From assembly GCA_009746045.1 (NCBI GenBank), contig RPFO01000258.1:1-40000 (forward strand): a DNA stretch of 40,000 nucleotides, given 5' to 3'. Both the position numbers and the translations under genes were made by a program. Of the stretch, positions 1-8,829 are shown one piece after another. How positions within the stretch are numbered: the stretch's first letter is position 1; each line of letters starts with the position of its first letter. The notes below the pieces were generated by a model. The model saw only the letters and a list, made by a program, of their open reading frames with translations. It had not been told where the DNA came from and made no database searches. This stretch comes from Mesostigma viride. Taxonomy: Eukaryota; Streptophyta; Mesostigmatophyceae; Mesostigmatales; Mesostigmataceae.

Positions 1-218
1 GAGCTCCTCAGTACATTGTACTGGGCTGGGCCTTGGTGTGGCAGCTTTTCAATGCATCCAGCAGGGTTCTCCTCGCCAGGGATATGCTTTAAGTCAACCA
101 ACTGGCCAACTCTTCAGCAGCAAATAATCCAGGTCCCGGCTTTCTGGCCAGCTGCTTGTGAACAAACTGGACCATACCCATGCTGCTCTGTTAGCAACAA
201 CGTCTCCATCTGCCAAGG
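1..218 (-). pseudogene. Frameshifted 3' tail of copia-type pol (end of RNase H)
   Basis: This stretch lies immediately 3' of the pol stop on the minus strand. In a second frame (about 94-245) it still reads as RNase H-like sequence, with LDLTLADGDVVANRAAW where copia elements have the residues around the last RNase H acidic position. In a third frame (about 64-94) it reads LKHIPGEENPA, close to the KHI...NPADxxTK signature that ends copia polyproteins. At least two frame changes are needed to join these to pol, so the end of pol is probably decayed, or misassembled. The element continues beyond position 1, so its 3' LTR is not seen. Confidence 0.6.
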
Positions 219-3200
219 TCAGGTCCAAGGGGTAACTGAAGCCAGCTCCAGCATTAACTCCTTTATGTACAGGCTGGACTGGATCCCCTCGCATATGGCC
301 CTGCATTCTGCCACATCTGAACTGATACAGACCCTCTTCTGCAGTCTGCTGTACCAGCTGAACAAACTTGCCCTGCTCTGATAAAAAGCAAACAGAGCAG
401 CAGATCTCCCCCTGACCTTGGTAACCTGGCGAGCATCCATGGAACTGTCAACAAAGATCTCCAAGGTGATAGGCTGGGCAAAGTCAATCCCAGACAAAAT
501 CAGATCAGGGGTACTCTCCACCAACCGGGCTATGACTCGAGGCTTCTCATCCTCAAGCACCTCATCAGGCATTCTGCTATGGACCATCAAAGACGGACCA
601 CAGATGCTGGCAAACCAGGCCCACATGCCTCTCAACTCAGGTCCTGCAGCCTGGGTGATCTTCTCTGGCAAGGCCTTCACAATGGTCTGTTTATAATCTC
701 CTCCAGCCTGAAGCCTGATACTCCACTCCCCGTCCCTCCTGAACAGGGTAGCCTGCATTCCACAGAACACTACAGGCTTGTTGGGCTCCTGCCACAGCTC
801 CTTGCCCAGTGAAAACTTGCCACTGATGACAGGAATAAACTTCTTCAGCCAGGTCGTGGGGGCTAGCAAATGCAGATCATCTCCATGCAAACTAGCATAC
901 ACTGGCAGACCCTCCCATTGGGCCAGCAGCAAACAGGGATCAACTGAAGACACTCTCAAGCCACACTCACTGATCAGAGCTTCCTGCAGCGTGAGTCTCC
1001 AGATGATTGGGCTCGACCTGAGTCCTTCCAGGCCCTTCAGAATAACCAGGAATTGTTGATGCAGCTCCAGCTTCCAGATGGCAGGCACCTCAACACAGTA
1101 AGGCTCATCCTGCTTCCACACCCTCCTGGCCACTTCTGGATCAGATTTTAAAAATGCCCTCTTGAAGTCCAGCAGCACTGATGACATAGCTGCTCCCCTG
1201 TTCAGCAACCCCACGTAGAGACATAGCAAAATTCTCCATGTGTCGTGTAGCATCCCTGGCGTGTATAGCTCCTCTCCTGGCAGACTCCCCGTGCCGTGAT
1301 ACTCATTCAGGACAGGCCTGACATGGGGCACTGATACCTCATCCACAACCTTCCTCTTCAGCACAAATCTCAAAGCAAGCTTCCTTGATGCTGGGGGACG
1401 TCTGTCTGTTGGTGCAGCACACTCAAACTGCAACCACTCCTCCAATGCCTTGGAGAAGGCGAGCTTCCAAGCCTCAAACAAAGTAGGCGAGCTCATCTCT
1501 TGGACCAGCTGGTCATATGTCAAAGGAGAGTGTGCAGCAAGGCTCCTGTGAGTTATGCCAATACTGCTGGGGTGCAACACAGCTGGAATCACCAAACTGG
1601 CCGCTGGGGGCACCTCCCCTTCATCCCATTTTACACCCTTGACCGGCTTGGCCCTGCACCTGACTGGAAATGTTGTCCTGAAATTTTCTAGGGGAATCAT
1701 CCCCCAGCCATCTCTTCTCAGAGCTGTAGCTCTGATAGAAATCCCAGGATTGCCCAGAAAATTCTGACCCAAAATCACAGGGCCATCATAGTCCTCTAGG
1801 ACAAGGAAGGTCACATCCACACCCATGACAGGGGCAGTAACCTCTCCCAACACCCTTAGATGCGTCCTACCACTGAAATCAGACACCCAGGGGCAACTTG
1901 GTTCTCCGACCAGCAGTTCTCCTGTATGCTGAGGTCCCATGACAGAAACCTGTGCATTGGTATCTATCTCCATGGCAGCTACCTCAGGTTCATCCAACTG
2001 GACAAGCTTGGACACCTTAGGCTCCTTCTTGGCTCTTTGCAAAGCCTGTACAATATCTGATAGACGCACACCCCTAGGCCTGGTGTCGGGCCGTTCCGGA
2101 GGTGCAGCCTGTCCGCCTGCTTGCCCAACCACCGTATGTGAAGGTACCCCAGGGGCCGGGCCAGGGTCACCCTGAGGGCTCGATACAGCTGTAGCACCCT
2201 GATCAGGAAGCTCCACGTCACCCCCGCCTTGTACACCAGCGGGCACCTGGAAGAGGTCTCCTTGATTACCTCCCCGGGGACGGATCTTTGACCAGGACAG
2301 ACGGTGCACTGCTTGGGAGCCATCAATGGCCACCCAGCACTTATGGCCAGCGGCTTCTACTCGGGTCACCACCCCATCATGCCAGCTGCCACGTTTCCCT
2401 GGAAAGCTTGGTTCCTTCCACACAACAACCTGTTGTCCAACGTTAGGTTCTAGGACACTCCAGCCCTTGTCTTTCTGCCTCAGCTTGAGGAACTTGGCCT
2501 CTAGCTTCTCCTTCCATGCCTGCTCAGCATCAGCTGGCAGCATCCTGGTATGCAGCATAAGAGGATTGATGGCAATGTCACCAAAGAACATGGGAGTCCT
2601 CAGGTTCAGCCTATCCTCCACAGAACGTAGCCATGCAGATGTCACAATGGCAGATGACGTCCTTGGAATCCTCTCCACCAGCAGCACAGTCTTGATCTCT
2701 TGGATGGCTCTCTCCACCACCCCTTGCTGGCCGTGGCTCTCCCTGGGTGTAATCAGCAACTCTGGAAACTCTGGCAGGTTCTCACAGCACTCAAACTGAA
2801 TGTCACACTGCAACAACTCCAACCCAGGGTACCTGCTCCTTGTCAACTTCAGAGCAGCAATCAATGTAGGCTTCTCCATGTCAGGCAGGATCTCTAGGGT
2901 CTTGTACTTGGTATATCTGTCCACTGCCACCAGCAGCTTCAAACCCCTGATTCTCTGAATATCTACCTGCACATGGCCTGGCTGCAAAATAGGAGTCCTG
3001 GCATGAGACTGCTTGGGCTTTCTAGCAACTAGCCTGCACTTGCAAGCTTGAGCAACCTGTTGGCAGATGGAGTACAACTCACTTCCTCCCAGCCGTCTAG
3101 CAACTTGCAAAGACTGAGCTGCATGGCCAAACATGGTATGCAACCTTGAGGCAATGTCATACAAGAGAGAAAACCTTTTATTGTCATTATTAGCACTCAA

Positions 3201-3560
3201 GGTATGTACAGATCCCTTATGTACAGGAGGCACCAGGGTCGTGCCTGTCAGACTGTCTCCAGCCCTATCCTCATCCTGACCATCCTGTGCCAGTCCTGCA
3301 CGGTCAGAATGCTTCTGAGATCCACCTGGGTCCACATCACCAGGTCCTACCTCAGGCTCAGCACCGCCATGGCGGGCACGTTGGCGAGTAACCACTGCAG
3401 CTACAGCTGGCATACTCTCTGTGGTAACCAAGCTTGCCCCATCGTGTCCAATAGGCTCTTTCACTAGAGCATGGGGCTGCCCCTCACTGCCGTCACTAGC
3501 AGCTACATTACACACCCCTGGGGGCACCCTCCAGGGTTCAGGGATGTGTGCAGGCTCAAG
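219..3560 (-). CDS. pol: Copia-type retrotransposon pol: integrase, protease-like, RT, RNase H
   Basis: Open for 1113 codons after a TGA at 3561-3563; the first ATG is at 3527, giving 1102 residues (numbering below from this ATG). A degenerate zinc region (H130, H135, C162, C164) precedes an integrase core with candidate catalytic D189, D242 and E272, followed by a small SH3-like region (about 360-418). A retropepsin-like domain comes next: IDTNAQVSVM at 521-530, where the usual DTG/DSG glycine is Asn, and VILGQNFL at 584-591. The RT has LLDFKRAFL (D787) and HGDD at 881-884 in place of YVDD. RNase H has D1027 and E1074 (SSDVAEC). Order IN-PR-RT-RH is unusual for copia, where protease normally precedes integrase. 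It shares frame with the nucleocapsid ORF, so expression by stop readthrough is plausible. The last RNase H residues are lost by frameshift near 219. The internal frame is intact, which suggests a fairly young copy. Confidence 0.85.
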   Translation of the reverse strand, partial: LEPAHIPEPWRVPPGVCNVAASDGSEGQPHALVKEPIGHDGASLVTTESMPAVAAVVTRQRARHGGAEPEVGPGDVDPGGSQKHSDRAGLAQDGQDEDRAGDSLTGTTLVPPVHKGSVHTLSANNDNKRFSLLYDIASRLHTMFGHAAQSLQVARRLGGSELYSICQQVAQACKCRLVARKPKQSHARTPILQPGHVQVDIQRIRGLKLLVAVDRYTKYKTLEILPDMEKPTLIAALKLTRSRYPGLELLQCDIQFECCENLPEFPELLITPRESHGQQGVVERAIQEIKTVLLVERIPRTSSAIVTSAWLRSVEDRLNLRTPMFFGDIAINPLMLHTRMLPADAEQAWKEKLEAKFLKLRQKDKGWSVLEPNVGQQVVVWKEPSFPGKRGSWHDGVVTRVEAAGHKCWVAIDGSQAVHRLSWSKIRPRGGNQGDLFQVPAGVQGGGDVELPDQGATAVSSPQGDPGPAPGVPSHTVVGQAGGQAAPPERPDTRPRGVRLSDIVQALQRAKKEPKVSKLVQLDEPEVAAMEIDTNAQVSVMGPQHTGELLVGEPSCPWVSDFSGRTHLRVLGEVTAPVMGVDVTFLVLEDYDGPVILGQNFLGNPGISIRATALRRDGWGMIPLENFRTTFPVRCRAKPVKGVKWDEGEVPPAASLVIPAVLHPSSIGITHRSLAAHSPLTYDQLVQEMSSPTLFEAWKLAFSKALEEWLQFECAAPTDRRPPASRKLALRFVLKRKVVDEVSVPHVRPVLNEYHGTGSLPGEELYTPGMLHDTWRILLCLYVGLLNRGAAMSSVLLDFKRAFLKSDPEVARRVWKQDEPYCVEVPAIWKLELHQQFLVILKGLEGLRSSPIIWRLTLQEALISECGLRVSSVDPCLLLAQWEGLPVYASLHGDDLHLLAPTTWLKKFIPVISGKFSLGKELWQEPNKPVVFCGMQATLFRRDGEWSIRLQAGGDYKQTIVKALPEKITQAAGPELRGMWAWFASICGPSLMVHSRMPDEVLEDEKPRVIARLVESTPDLILSGIDFAQPITLEIFVDSSMDARQVTKVRGRSAALFAFYQSRASLFSWYSRLQKRVCISSDVAECRAICEGIQSSLYIKELMLELASVTPWT

Positions 3561-3563
3561 TCA
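3561..3563 (-). promoter_or_regulatory. In-frame TGA between nucleocapsid and pol, candidate readthrough stop
   Basis: The nucleocapsid ORF and pol are in the same frame and are separated only by this TGA. On the minus strand it is followed by C (TGA CTT), a context known from other systems to be leaky. The codons after it are open at once (reading LEPAHIPEPWRVPPG), and the first pol ATG is 33 nt further on. Readthrough is therefore inferred; a point mutation that made a stop in a formerly fused gag-pol is the alternative. Confidence 0.5.
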
Positions 3564-3929
3564 ATGATCAGCAGCCTTGCCCTTGCCCTTATCCTGGGAT
3601 GGACCAGCCTTGTCCTTGCTGCCACCCTGAGCTGGCTTGCTCTGACCTTCCTGCCTCAGGTACGAGGGACACTCATTCCTGAAGTGACCCTTCCCCTGGC
3701 AGAAATAACATTCCACCTGACTGATGTCCCGTGAGGTCCCACTGCTGGGCCCAGCCTTGGGAGGACCACCCACCCTCTTGAAGTCAAACTGGGACTGTGG
3801 ATGTCCCGACTTCGGCGGGGTCCCCCGTCCAGCCCTTCTGTCACGCCCCCTCCTGGACCTTCCTCGACCCCTTGAAGAGGTCTCAGGCCCTCTCGAGGGC
3901 GCTGGGCCCCCGTGGCCCGATCCCCTCAT
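3561..3929 (-). CDS. Retrotransposon nucleocapsid-like ORF with CCHC zinc knuckle
   Basis: A 122-residue basic, Gly/Arg/Pro-rich protein containing CYFCQGKGHFRNEC, which fits the retroviral-type zinc knuckle C-X2-C-X4-H-X4-C that binds element RNA in gag particles. An RG-rich N-terminus (residues 15-35) and a Lys-rich C-terminus add nucleic-acid binding character. Its ATG overlaps the gag stop in the tetranucleotide ATGA (3926-3929), so it is in the -1 frame relative to gag. It ends at the TGA that separates it from pol. In most copia elements the zinc knuckle is at the end of gag itself; here it is a separate ORF, either by design (reinitiation or frameshift) or because a frameshift mutation split gag. 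Confidence 0.75.
   Translation of the reverse strand: MRGSGHGGPAPSRGPETSSRGRGRSRRGRDRRAGRGTPPKSGHPQSQFDFKRVGGPPKAGPSSGTSRDISQVECYFCQGKGHFRNECPSYLRQEGQSKPAQGGSKDKAGPSQDKGKGKAADH
3926..3929 (-). promoter_or_regulatory. ATGA stop-start overlap between gag and nucleocapsid ORF
   Basis: On the minus strand the gag stop TGA and the nucleocapsid ATG share two bases (CC ATGA GG). This arrangement suits termination-reinitiation. The -1 frame is also open upstream for about 57 nt (from a TAA near 3984), so -1 frameshifting within that stretch cannot be excluded, although I see no classical X-XXY-YYZ heptamer. Confidence 0.5.
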
Positions 3930-4741
3930 GGACTTAACCGTGGGTTCAGCGGCCTCCTCGTCACCTGACGAGGGCGCTTACCACCCACGTACTTGCCGCT
4001 GAAACACTCATACAACTGGTCCGTCATGGCTGCCCAGCCATGGACCTGTCGCATGTGGATGGTCACATTATCCATGGTGACCGGATCCAGCTGCAGCGAC
4101 TTGAGAAAGTCGCCCATGGCCATCCGATCTGCGACGAAGAAGCCCTTGGCCATGGCGTCCTCCCTCAGCTTGACGAAGTCTTCAAAGGCGTGGACCACTA
4201 GCTGCCCCTTGATGGGCTTGTAGTCCAGGTATTCTTGCTTCAGGTGGGACCCATCTATGGTCCTCTTGTCACTCAGGAACACCCTGAGTCGCGTCATAAA
4301 CGCCGCCCAGGTGTCCCCCGCCGCGTGTCGCTCCCGAACAAACTTGAACAGCCGCCTCGCCGACTGCCTTATGTAGGCACTAGACGCCAGGATGCGAAGC
4401 TTGTCACCGGTGTATATCTCCGTGTACAAGTTCATGTCCTCTAACATCCTCTCAGCGTCCCGGGGCTGCCAATTGTCCTTGATGGACTGAAACTGGCCTA
4501 GCACCGCGTACCCCTCAGCCACGGTCGGTCGCTTAGGCGCCGCTTGATCTGCGGCTGGCGCGTTCTGACCGCCCTGCGATCCTTGGCTCTGATCATCTGG
4601 CACCGCAGCCTGGTCTCCCAGCGCCTGGCCGTCCCCGCGTCCATCGCGTCCACCGCGTCCATCGCGTCCATCTCGTCCATCCAGCCCAGCGCCGCGCCGC
4701 GCAAAGCCCATAAAGCGCTTGTTGGTCAATAGCTCCCTCAT
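3926..4741 (-). CDS. gag: Copia-type retrotransposon gag
   Basis: The chosen ATG at 4741 gives 271 residues; the frame is open a little further upstream to a TTG at 4795, but no ATG is available there. After a low-complexity DGRDGRGG segment and a Gln-rich stretch, the core (from about 4520 down) reads as an alpha-helical gag: LGQFQSIKDNWQPRDAERM, YIRQSARRLFKFVRE, DTWAAFMTRLRVFL and HAFEDFVKLREDAMAKGF, resembling the UBN2/gag domain layout of copia capsids. The zinc knuckle is not in this ORF but in the next one. Gag would form the cytoplasmic particle that packages element RNA. Confidence 0.7.
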   Translation of the reverse strand: MRELLTNKRFMGFARRGAGLDGRDGRDGRGGRDGRGDGQALGDQAAVPDDQSQGSQGGQNAPAADQAAPKRPTVAEGYAVLGQFQSIKDNWQPRDAERMLEDMNLYTEIYTGDKLRILASSAYIRQSARRLFKFVRERHAAGDTWAAFMTRLRVFLSDKRTIDGSHLKQEYLDYKPIKGQLVVHAFEDFVKLREDAMAKGFFVADRMAMGDFLKSLQLDPVTMDNVTIHMRQVHGWAAMTDQLYECFSGKYVGGKRPRQVTRRPLNPRLSP

Positions 4742-4847
4742 CCATGATGGCCTCTGTTCAGATCTGCTACAGCCAGCCAAGTGGCCAAGCAGCAATTAAA
4801 GCAATATAAGCTACTGAACAAGAAAGGAAAGTGCCAAGTGTTACCAC
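4742..4847 (-). other. Spacer between upstream ORF and gag
   Basis: About 100 nt with no ORF. On the minus strand it contains AG dinucleotides after short pyrimidine runs (for example CTTGTTCAG and GGCTGTAG) that could serve as splice acceptors for a gag message. I see no clear promoter. Confidence 0.4.
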
Positions 4848-5767
4848 TCAGGCAAGACCACCACGGTTGGCCCCAGGCGCGTCCTGGTTCTCCTTGTCGC
4901 TGTCGCTGTCGCTGTCGCTCACCACAATCAGCTCTGGCACCCTGCTACCCGCTGCGCCGTCGTCGACCCGCTGTCGGCCCGCGATGACAGAATCGTCACC
5001 GTTGGTATAGTAGACAGGTGACAACCCGTCGTTGGCACCCCGCGGATTGTATCTTGGCACCTCGTGGTCGCCAAGTGCCTCGTCGCCTAGCCCAGCGACG
5101 CCCCCTGCTCCCACCTCAAGGTCACTATCGTAACCAAGAGGGGCAAACTCTTCCCAACGCGTCACACGAACGCGAAGGGGTTGGGGCAGTTCCTGAAAAG
5201 GAACCCTTGCTCGCTCCGGAAACCTGCCGACTCTTGCCGCGCGCTGTCCTCCGGTGATGGCTTCCGCTGTCGCCCCGACCTCTGCAAGCCGCCTGTAATG
5301 CTCCGCTCCGCGTCGTTCACGCCTAACTGGTCCCGCTGCAACACCCTCGTCGCCGATTACGCCTGCGAAAGTACGTGGTACACCCGCACCGCTGCTGCCG
5401 GCACGAACTCGTGTCGCACTGCGCCAGCTGCCTCCGCAGCCTCTCCTCGCCTCGCCGCCAACTCCGTCCGCACCCGCTCAGCTACTGCTGTAATCACCGT
5501 CTGGATGCCGACCAAACCGTGAAGCTCTTGCTCGAGGTCGTCGATGCTCCGGTGCTCCGGAATGACGATGGTTTGGACGTGCCGCAGAATTCGCTCCCAA
5601 TCTTCGACCTGGTCGTCGACGAATTGCACGAAGCTGCGATTAACAGGCGGACGATCTGCAAGCAATAAAGATAGATCTCGAACGACACGACGCAATTCAG
5701 GCGAAATCGAACCCCCAGCAGACTGCCGAAACCGGAAATCCTGCTGCCGTTGTTCTTCCTGCACCAT
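4848..5767 (-). CDS. Unidentified ORF upstream of gag, apparently spliced (5375-5767 joined to 4848-5192)
   Basis: The ATG at 5767 opens 131 codons (MVQEEQRQQDF...VRVYH). The frame then meets a TAA at 5357-5359. A GT at 5374-5373 and a TTTTCAG ending at 5193 define a 182-nt intron whose removal joins two phase-0 ends and gives a 245-residue protein ending at 4848. The N-terminal half is helical and charged (DDQVEDWERILRHVQ, VAERVRTELAARRG); the C-terminal half is acidic and ends near SDSDSDSDKENQ. I recognise no family. It lies head-to-tail with gag on the same strand behind a TATA-like box, so it may be a leading ORF of the retrotransposon or a host fragment. Without splicing it would be two ORFs broken by a stop and a frame change. 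Confidence 0.45.
5193..5374 (-). other. Predicted 182-nt GT-AG intron
   Basis: Donor CAC|GTACTT and acceptor CTTTTCAG|GAACTG on the minus strand. It removes one in-frame stop and restores one continuous frame. No transcript evidence is available here. Confidence 0.4.
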
Positions 5768-6060
5768 TCACCACCGGACGAGCTCCTCGCGTCGTCAACG
5801 CTGCACACCGCAACCAGCAACGACCCTCCTGGCCGTTCCGCTGAGACTGGTTGTAATTTGAGTTAACGTTCTTAGCAAACGCAATGTGAAGGATATGGTT
5901 GCAATGCAGCAATGTGTGAATATGGTTGGAAACGGAGCTTTGTTAAAATTGGATAATGTTACAGCGCTCACACACTTGAGGCTTGTACACGCGCTTGCCA
6001 AGTCAAGGCAAAACACGTGAGGCGGGCTCGCAAGAGATGCCCAATTGGCACTGGCCTATT

Positions 6061-6070
6061 GTTTATATAC
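6061..6070 (-). promoter_or_regulatory. TATA-like box, minus strand
   Basis: The minus strand reads GTATATAAAC. It lies about 300 nt upstream of the ATG at 5767 and points toward gag-pol, so it is a candidate core promoter of the retrotransposon 5' LTR. I could not find LTR borders or a primer-binding site, and the partner LTR is outside the window. Confidence 0.4.
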
Positions 6071-6092
6071 TTGCGCACTGTGCTTGCTAGTC

Positions 6093-6365
6093 CTGAGCAG
6101 CCTAAGAGGCCTGCTCAGTAATAACACCCCCGGTACAGTATTCACTACCTGTACAGCGCCCAGTTCCTATACAGTAGGTCTGCCATACAGGCACAGTGAC
6201 CACAGAGTACAGTCACCACAGTGATTATTGCATCTGCACCTAGAAGTCCAGGACTAGGCCTGCGGTACCACCAGACCACAGGTTAAGGTTCCTATTTCCT
6301 GCGTACGACGTATTAACCCAATACCGTCGTAGGTTCAGCACCTAATTCCTGTCAGCCCAGGAATT
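6093..6365. repeat. Cluster of short perfect hairpins upstream of the TATA-like box
   Basis: Three compact inverted repeats are clear: CTGAGCAG/CTGCTCAG (6093-6100, 6111-6118), TACGACG/CGTCGTA with an inner TATT/AATA (6304-6331), and AATTCCTG/CAGGAATT (6344-6351, 6358-6365). The sequence between them repeats CTGTACAG, TACAGTA and CAGTCACCAC-like words. The position fits a U3 region of the retrotransposon LTR. No gene is seen here. Confidence 0.6.
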
Positions 6366-6471
6366 ACTGTCGACCCCATATGTCGTCGGCAAATATTCAC
6401 GTCCGACTTAGAAGAACAGCCGGCTCGCGCTCGCGCGCGATCGACCGGGAAGTCGGAACGCCATAACTTTC

Positions 6472-7737
6472 TTGATACTTGTCGGAATGAACTCGTTCCG
6501 GTGCCGCTGGAATCGCAGAGAAATGCCGAATCAGGATCACGCCAATGCGCTTGGCGTTAACTCTATGCCCTCCCTGCAGGCGTGGCAAACCCTTATAAGT
6601 GCGATACCAGCGGCGTGGCATGCATTGATGACTGCCCCACGCAAGCCAATTATAACCGGCGACTGGGTTAGCTTCTACGCCGACGGCGTCACGCCAGCGT
6701 GCAAAGGTTTAGTCGTGACGGTTCTGCCACATGATGGGCTCCAACTACAACTGCTGGAAGCTATTCCTGGCCACCATGGGTGTCTGTATCAACTATCCAC
6801 CTTATATGCGTACACGCCATCTTCCCAATGTCACCGCATACGTGTAGTCCCATGGTCTGTGCCACGATCTTGCATGATCCGGCCGGACCCATTATCCCCG
6901 GTTGGGAGCATTACATGGCTACACGTGGGCAACACACGGCTCGATTTACTACATCTGGACCCGGTTGAATTTGGATGGGTCTTAACCAAGGGGGACATCA
7001 GAACCAGCAAATGTATCTTTGAGTAGTAACACCGCAGATTGGGGTTATGATATCTTGTTACATACGTACCATCAACCCCATCCTGGCCGAGCCGGCCGAT
7101 GGGGAATACAATGGCCGGGCTACACTTGGGTCAAGCTGATTACCCTGGCGGTAAACCACCCTCTCGTGGACCGCAAGGCCACTGATGTACAACATCTTCT
7201 GATGCATAGGGCGATAGGGGTCTGCGCTACGCTCCACGAGCGATTTGGTCATGATGCATCATGCCTGTGCACGCACCCTAGCGAATCCATTGAGCACCGG
7301 TTCCTTTTCTGTAATCTCCCAGGGGTTTGGAAGTGGCTCATTAACATCTGGGCAGCATGGACGGCATCGCCACCCAACCTCCCAATTAGCGTGCGTACCA
7401 TCATTTTCGGTAATAATTGCTGGCACACCAGGGGGCGAGCTTTCAGATTCCCAAGCAGAATGGATATGGTTGCGCACTACTATGCTATACGCGATCTGGA
7501 CCATACGCAACGAGACAGTCTTTTAAGGTCCGCGAGGAGTATACCCGCGGCGGCGTAGTCCGCGGCGCTTTATATACCTATGGAATGCGGCTATGCGACG
7601 ATACTAGCTGTTGGCTTAGGAACAACACAGGGTGTGGGACCCAGGGCCCAACAACGACAAACCCAGCCCGCTCCAGCTTTTTCATGATCTACTGGGCCGT
7701 AACCAGGTATTCACCATTATGCCCCACGGCGACATGA
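6472..7737 (+). pseudogene. C-terminal fragment of an L1-type LINE ORF2, frameshifted
   Basis: Several overlapping frames (6472-7026, 7019-7558, 7245-7526, 7417-7737) read as one degraded protein. The best part, in the 7019 frame, has ADWGYDILLHTYHQP and then HRAIGVCATLHERFG followed by CLC...H-RFLF-C, a C-X1-C-X8-H-X4-C motif like the zinc-binding C-terminal domain of L1/plant LINE ORF2. In the next frame (to 7526) WLRTTMLYAIWTIRNETVF resembles the W..T..AIW..RN..F signature that ends many LINE ORF2 proteins. No RT motifs are present, so the copy is 5'-truncated, as is typical of target-primed insertion. No intact start is expected. Confidence in LINE identity is fair; clade is inferred. Confidence 0.6.
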
Positions 7738-7739
7738 CT

Positions 7740-8640
7740 CAGGTCCACTGGCTTCCCTGGTCACATAACGCGCCCTATTAGCCCTTCACCTGTCACCTTC
7801 ACACCCGTGTGTGACCACCTTCCTTTAGGATTCGCTGATACTCATTTCCCCTCTCACCTCTTTGGTCCAAAATTGGCTAATAAAAATATTATTACCCATT
7901 TCCCCGAAAAAAAACTCTACGACGGAGCCAATTTTCGGAAGAAACCTTACCCTTATCATCAGTACGCTGATGCTCATTGCAACTCAAATTCGTGACAAAT
8001 TCGGTGGATGGATGGATGGATTCACGGATTTTATCCCCTATTCCTATGTATTTTCTCTCATGTACAGCCTTATAAGCTTAGCCAATTCTGGCGAACCTAA
8101 CGGTTCTTCCGAAAATTGGCTCCGCCTGATAAAATGGTGGCCTCTGCTCCACTAAACTCCATTGAATTCAGTGTTCTCCAGGATTCTTGACTGTCAGAGT
8201 GTGGTCGGTTCTCTTCAGTCTGTACCTGGCTCTCCTAGCAGAATGTACAAAGTGAGACAACTATGCCTCGACGCATGGCGATCCAACGTACGCGCTACGC
8301 CGGGCGGTAGATGAGCTATGGTGCCCTTTTGGTCGGGAGTCTCTCTGCTTGTTCGTACGGACACAGGACTTTCCTGTCTAATGGATATGGCTGTCCGATA
8401 ACAGGGCCTGAAGTGAGCCGGGATGTGTGGTTATTAGAAATAACTTCACATTATTCAGTTGGGGGGTATCCGCTTCATGGTGGCAATGGTGACAAACAGG
8501 CAAAGCTTATGTCTCACAGAATGGCTCCTTCGACACAGAGGAGTCCAACGGCGCAATCCTACAGGTCTCATCAATCCGAACACAAACGAACCGGGTAAGG
8601 TTCTCTCTATCAATTGACGGAAGGTGACAACCCTAACTCT
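7740..8640. other. Gene-free interval with a 24-bp inverted repeat
   Basis: No convincing coding sequence. Arms at 7923-7946 and 8102-8124 are inverted copies with a single-base indel (CGGAGCCAATTTTCGG...), about 155 bp apart. A (GATG)n run lies at about 8007-8021 between them. The arms could be termini of a small fold-back element. Confidence 0.5.
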
Positions 8641-8642
8641 AT

Positions 8643-8680
8643 ATATATATTCATTGAGAATATGATAGATTACGGAGGTG
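8643..8680 (-). repeat. 3'-terminal sequence of LINE with restriction-like endonuclease, copy 1
   Basis: On the minus strand this reads CACCTCCGTAATCTATCAT, then TCTCAATGAA and a TATATA tail. The same sequence recurs at 14975-15010 downstream of a related ORF on the same strand, which marks it as the shared 3' end of one LINE family. Confidence 0.65.
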
Positions 8681-8829
8681 AGTCTCTATATATATTTTAA
8701 AAATATAATTACTTACAGCAGAGTGAAATCACTCAAACCAAAGCAAACGCCCAGCTATAAACCTATATACAGAGCCATGTCAAAGCTCTATACTACGATA
8801 AGACCAATGGAAACGCCTAACGGAGGAAC

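Noticed and set aside
2326-2799. 157-codon plus-strand ORF and other plus-strand frames over 1-4.8 kb
   Set aside because: Antisense shadows of the intact minus-strand pol and gag ORFs.
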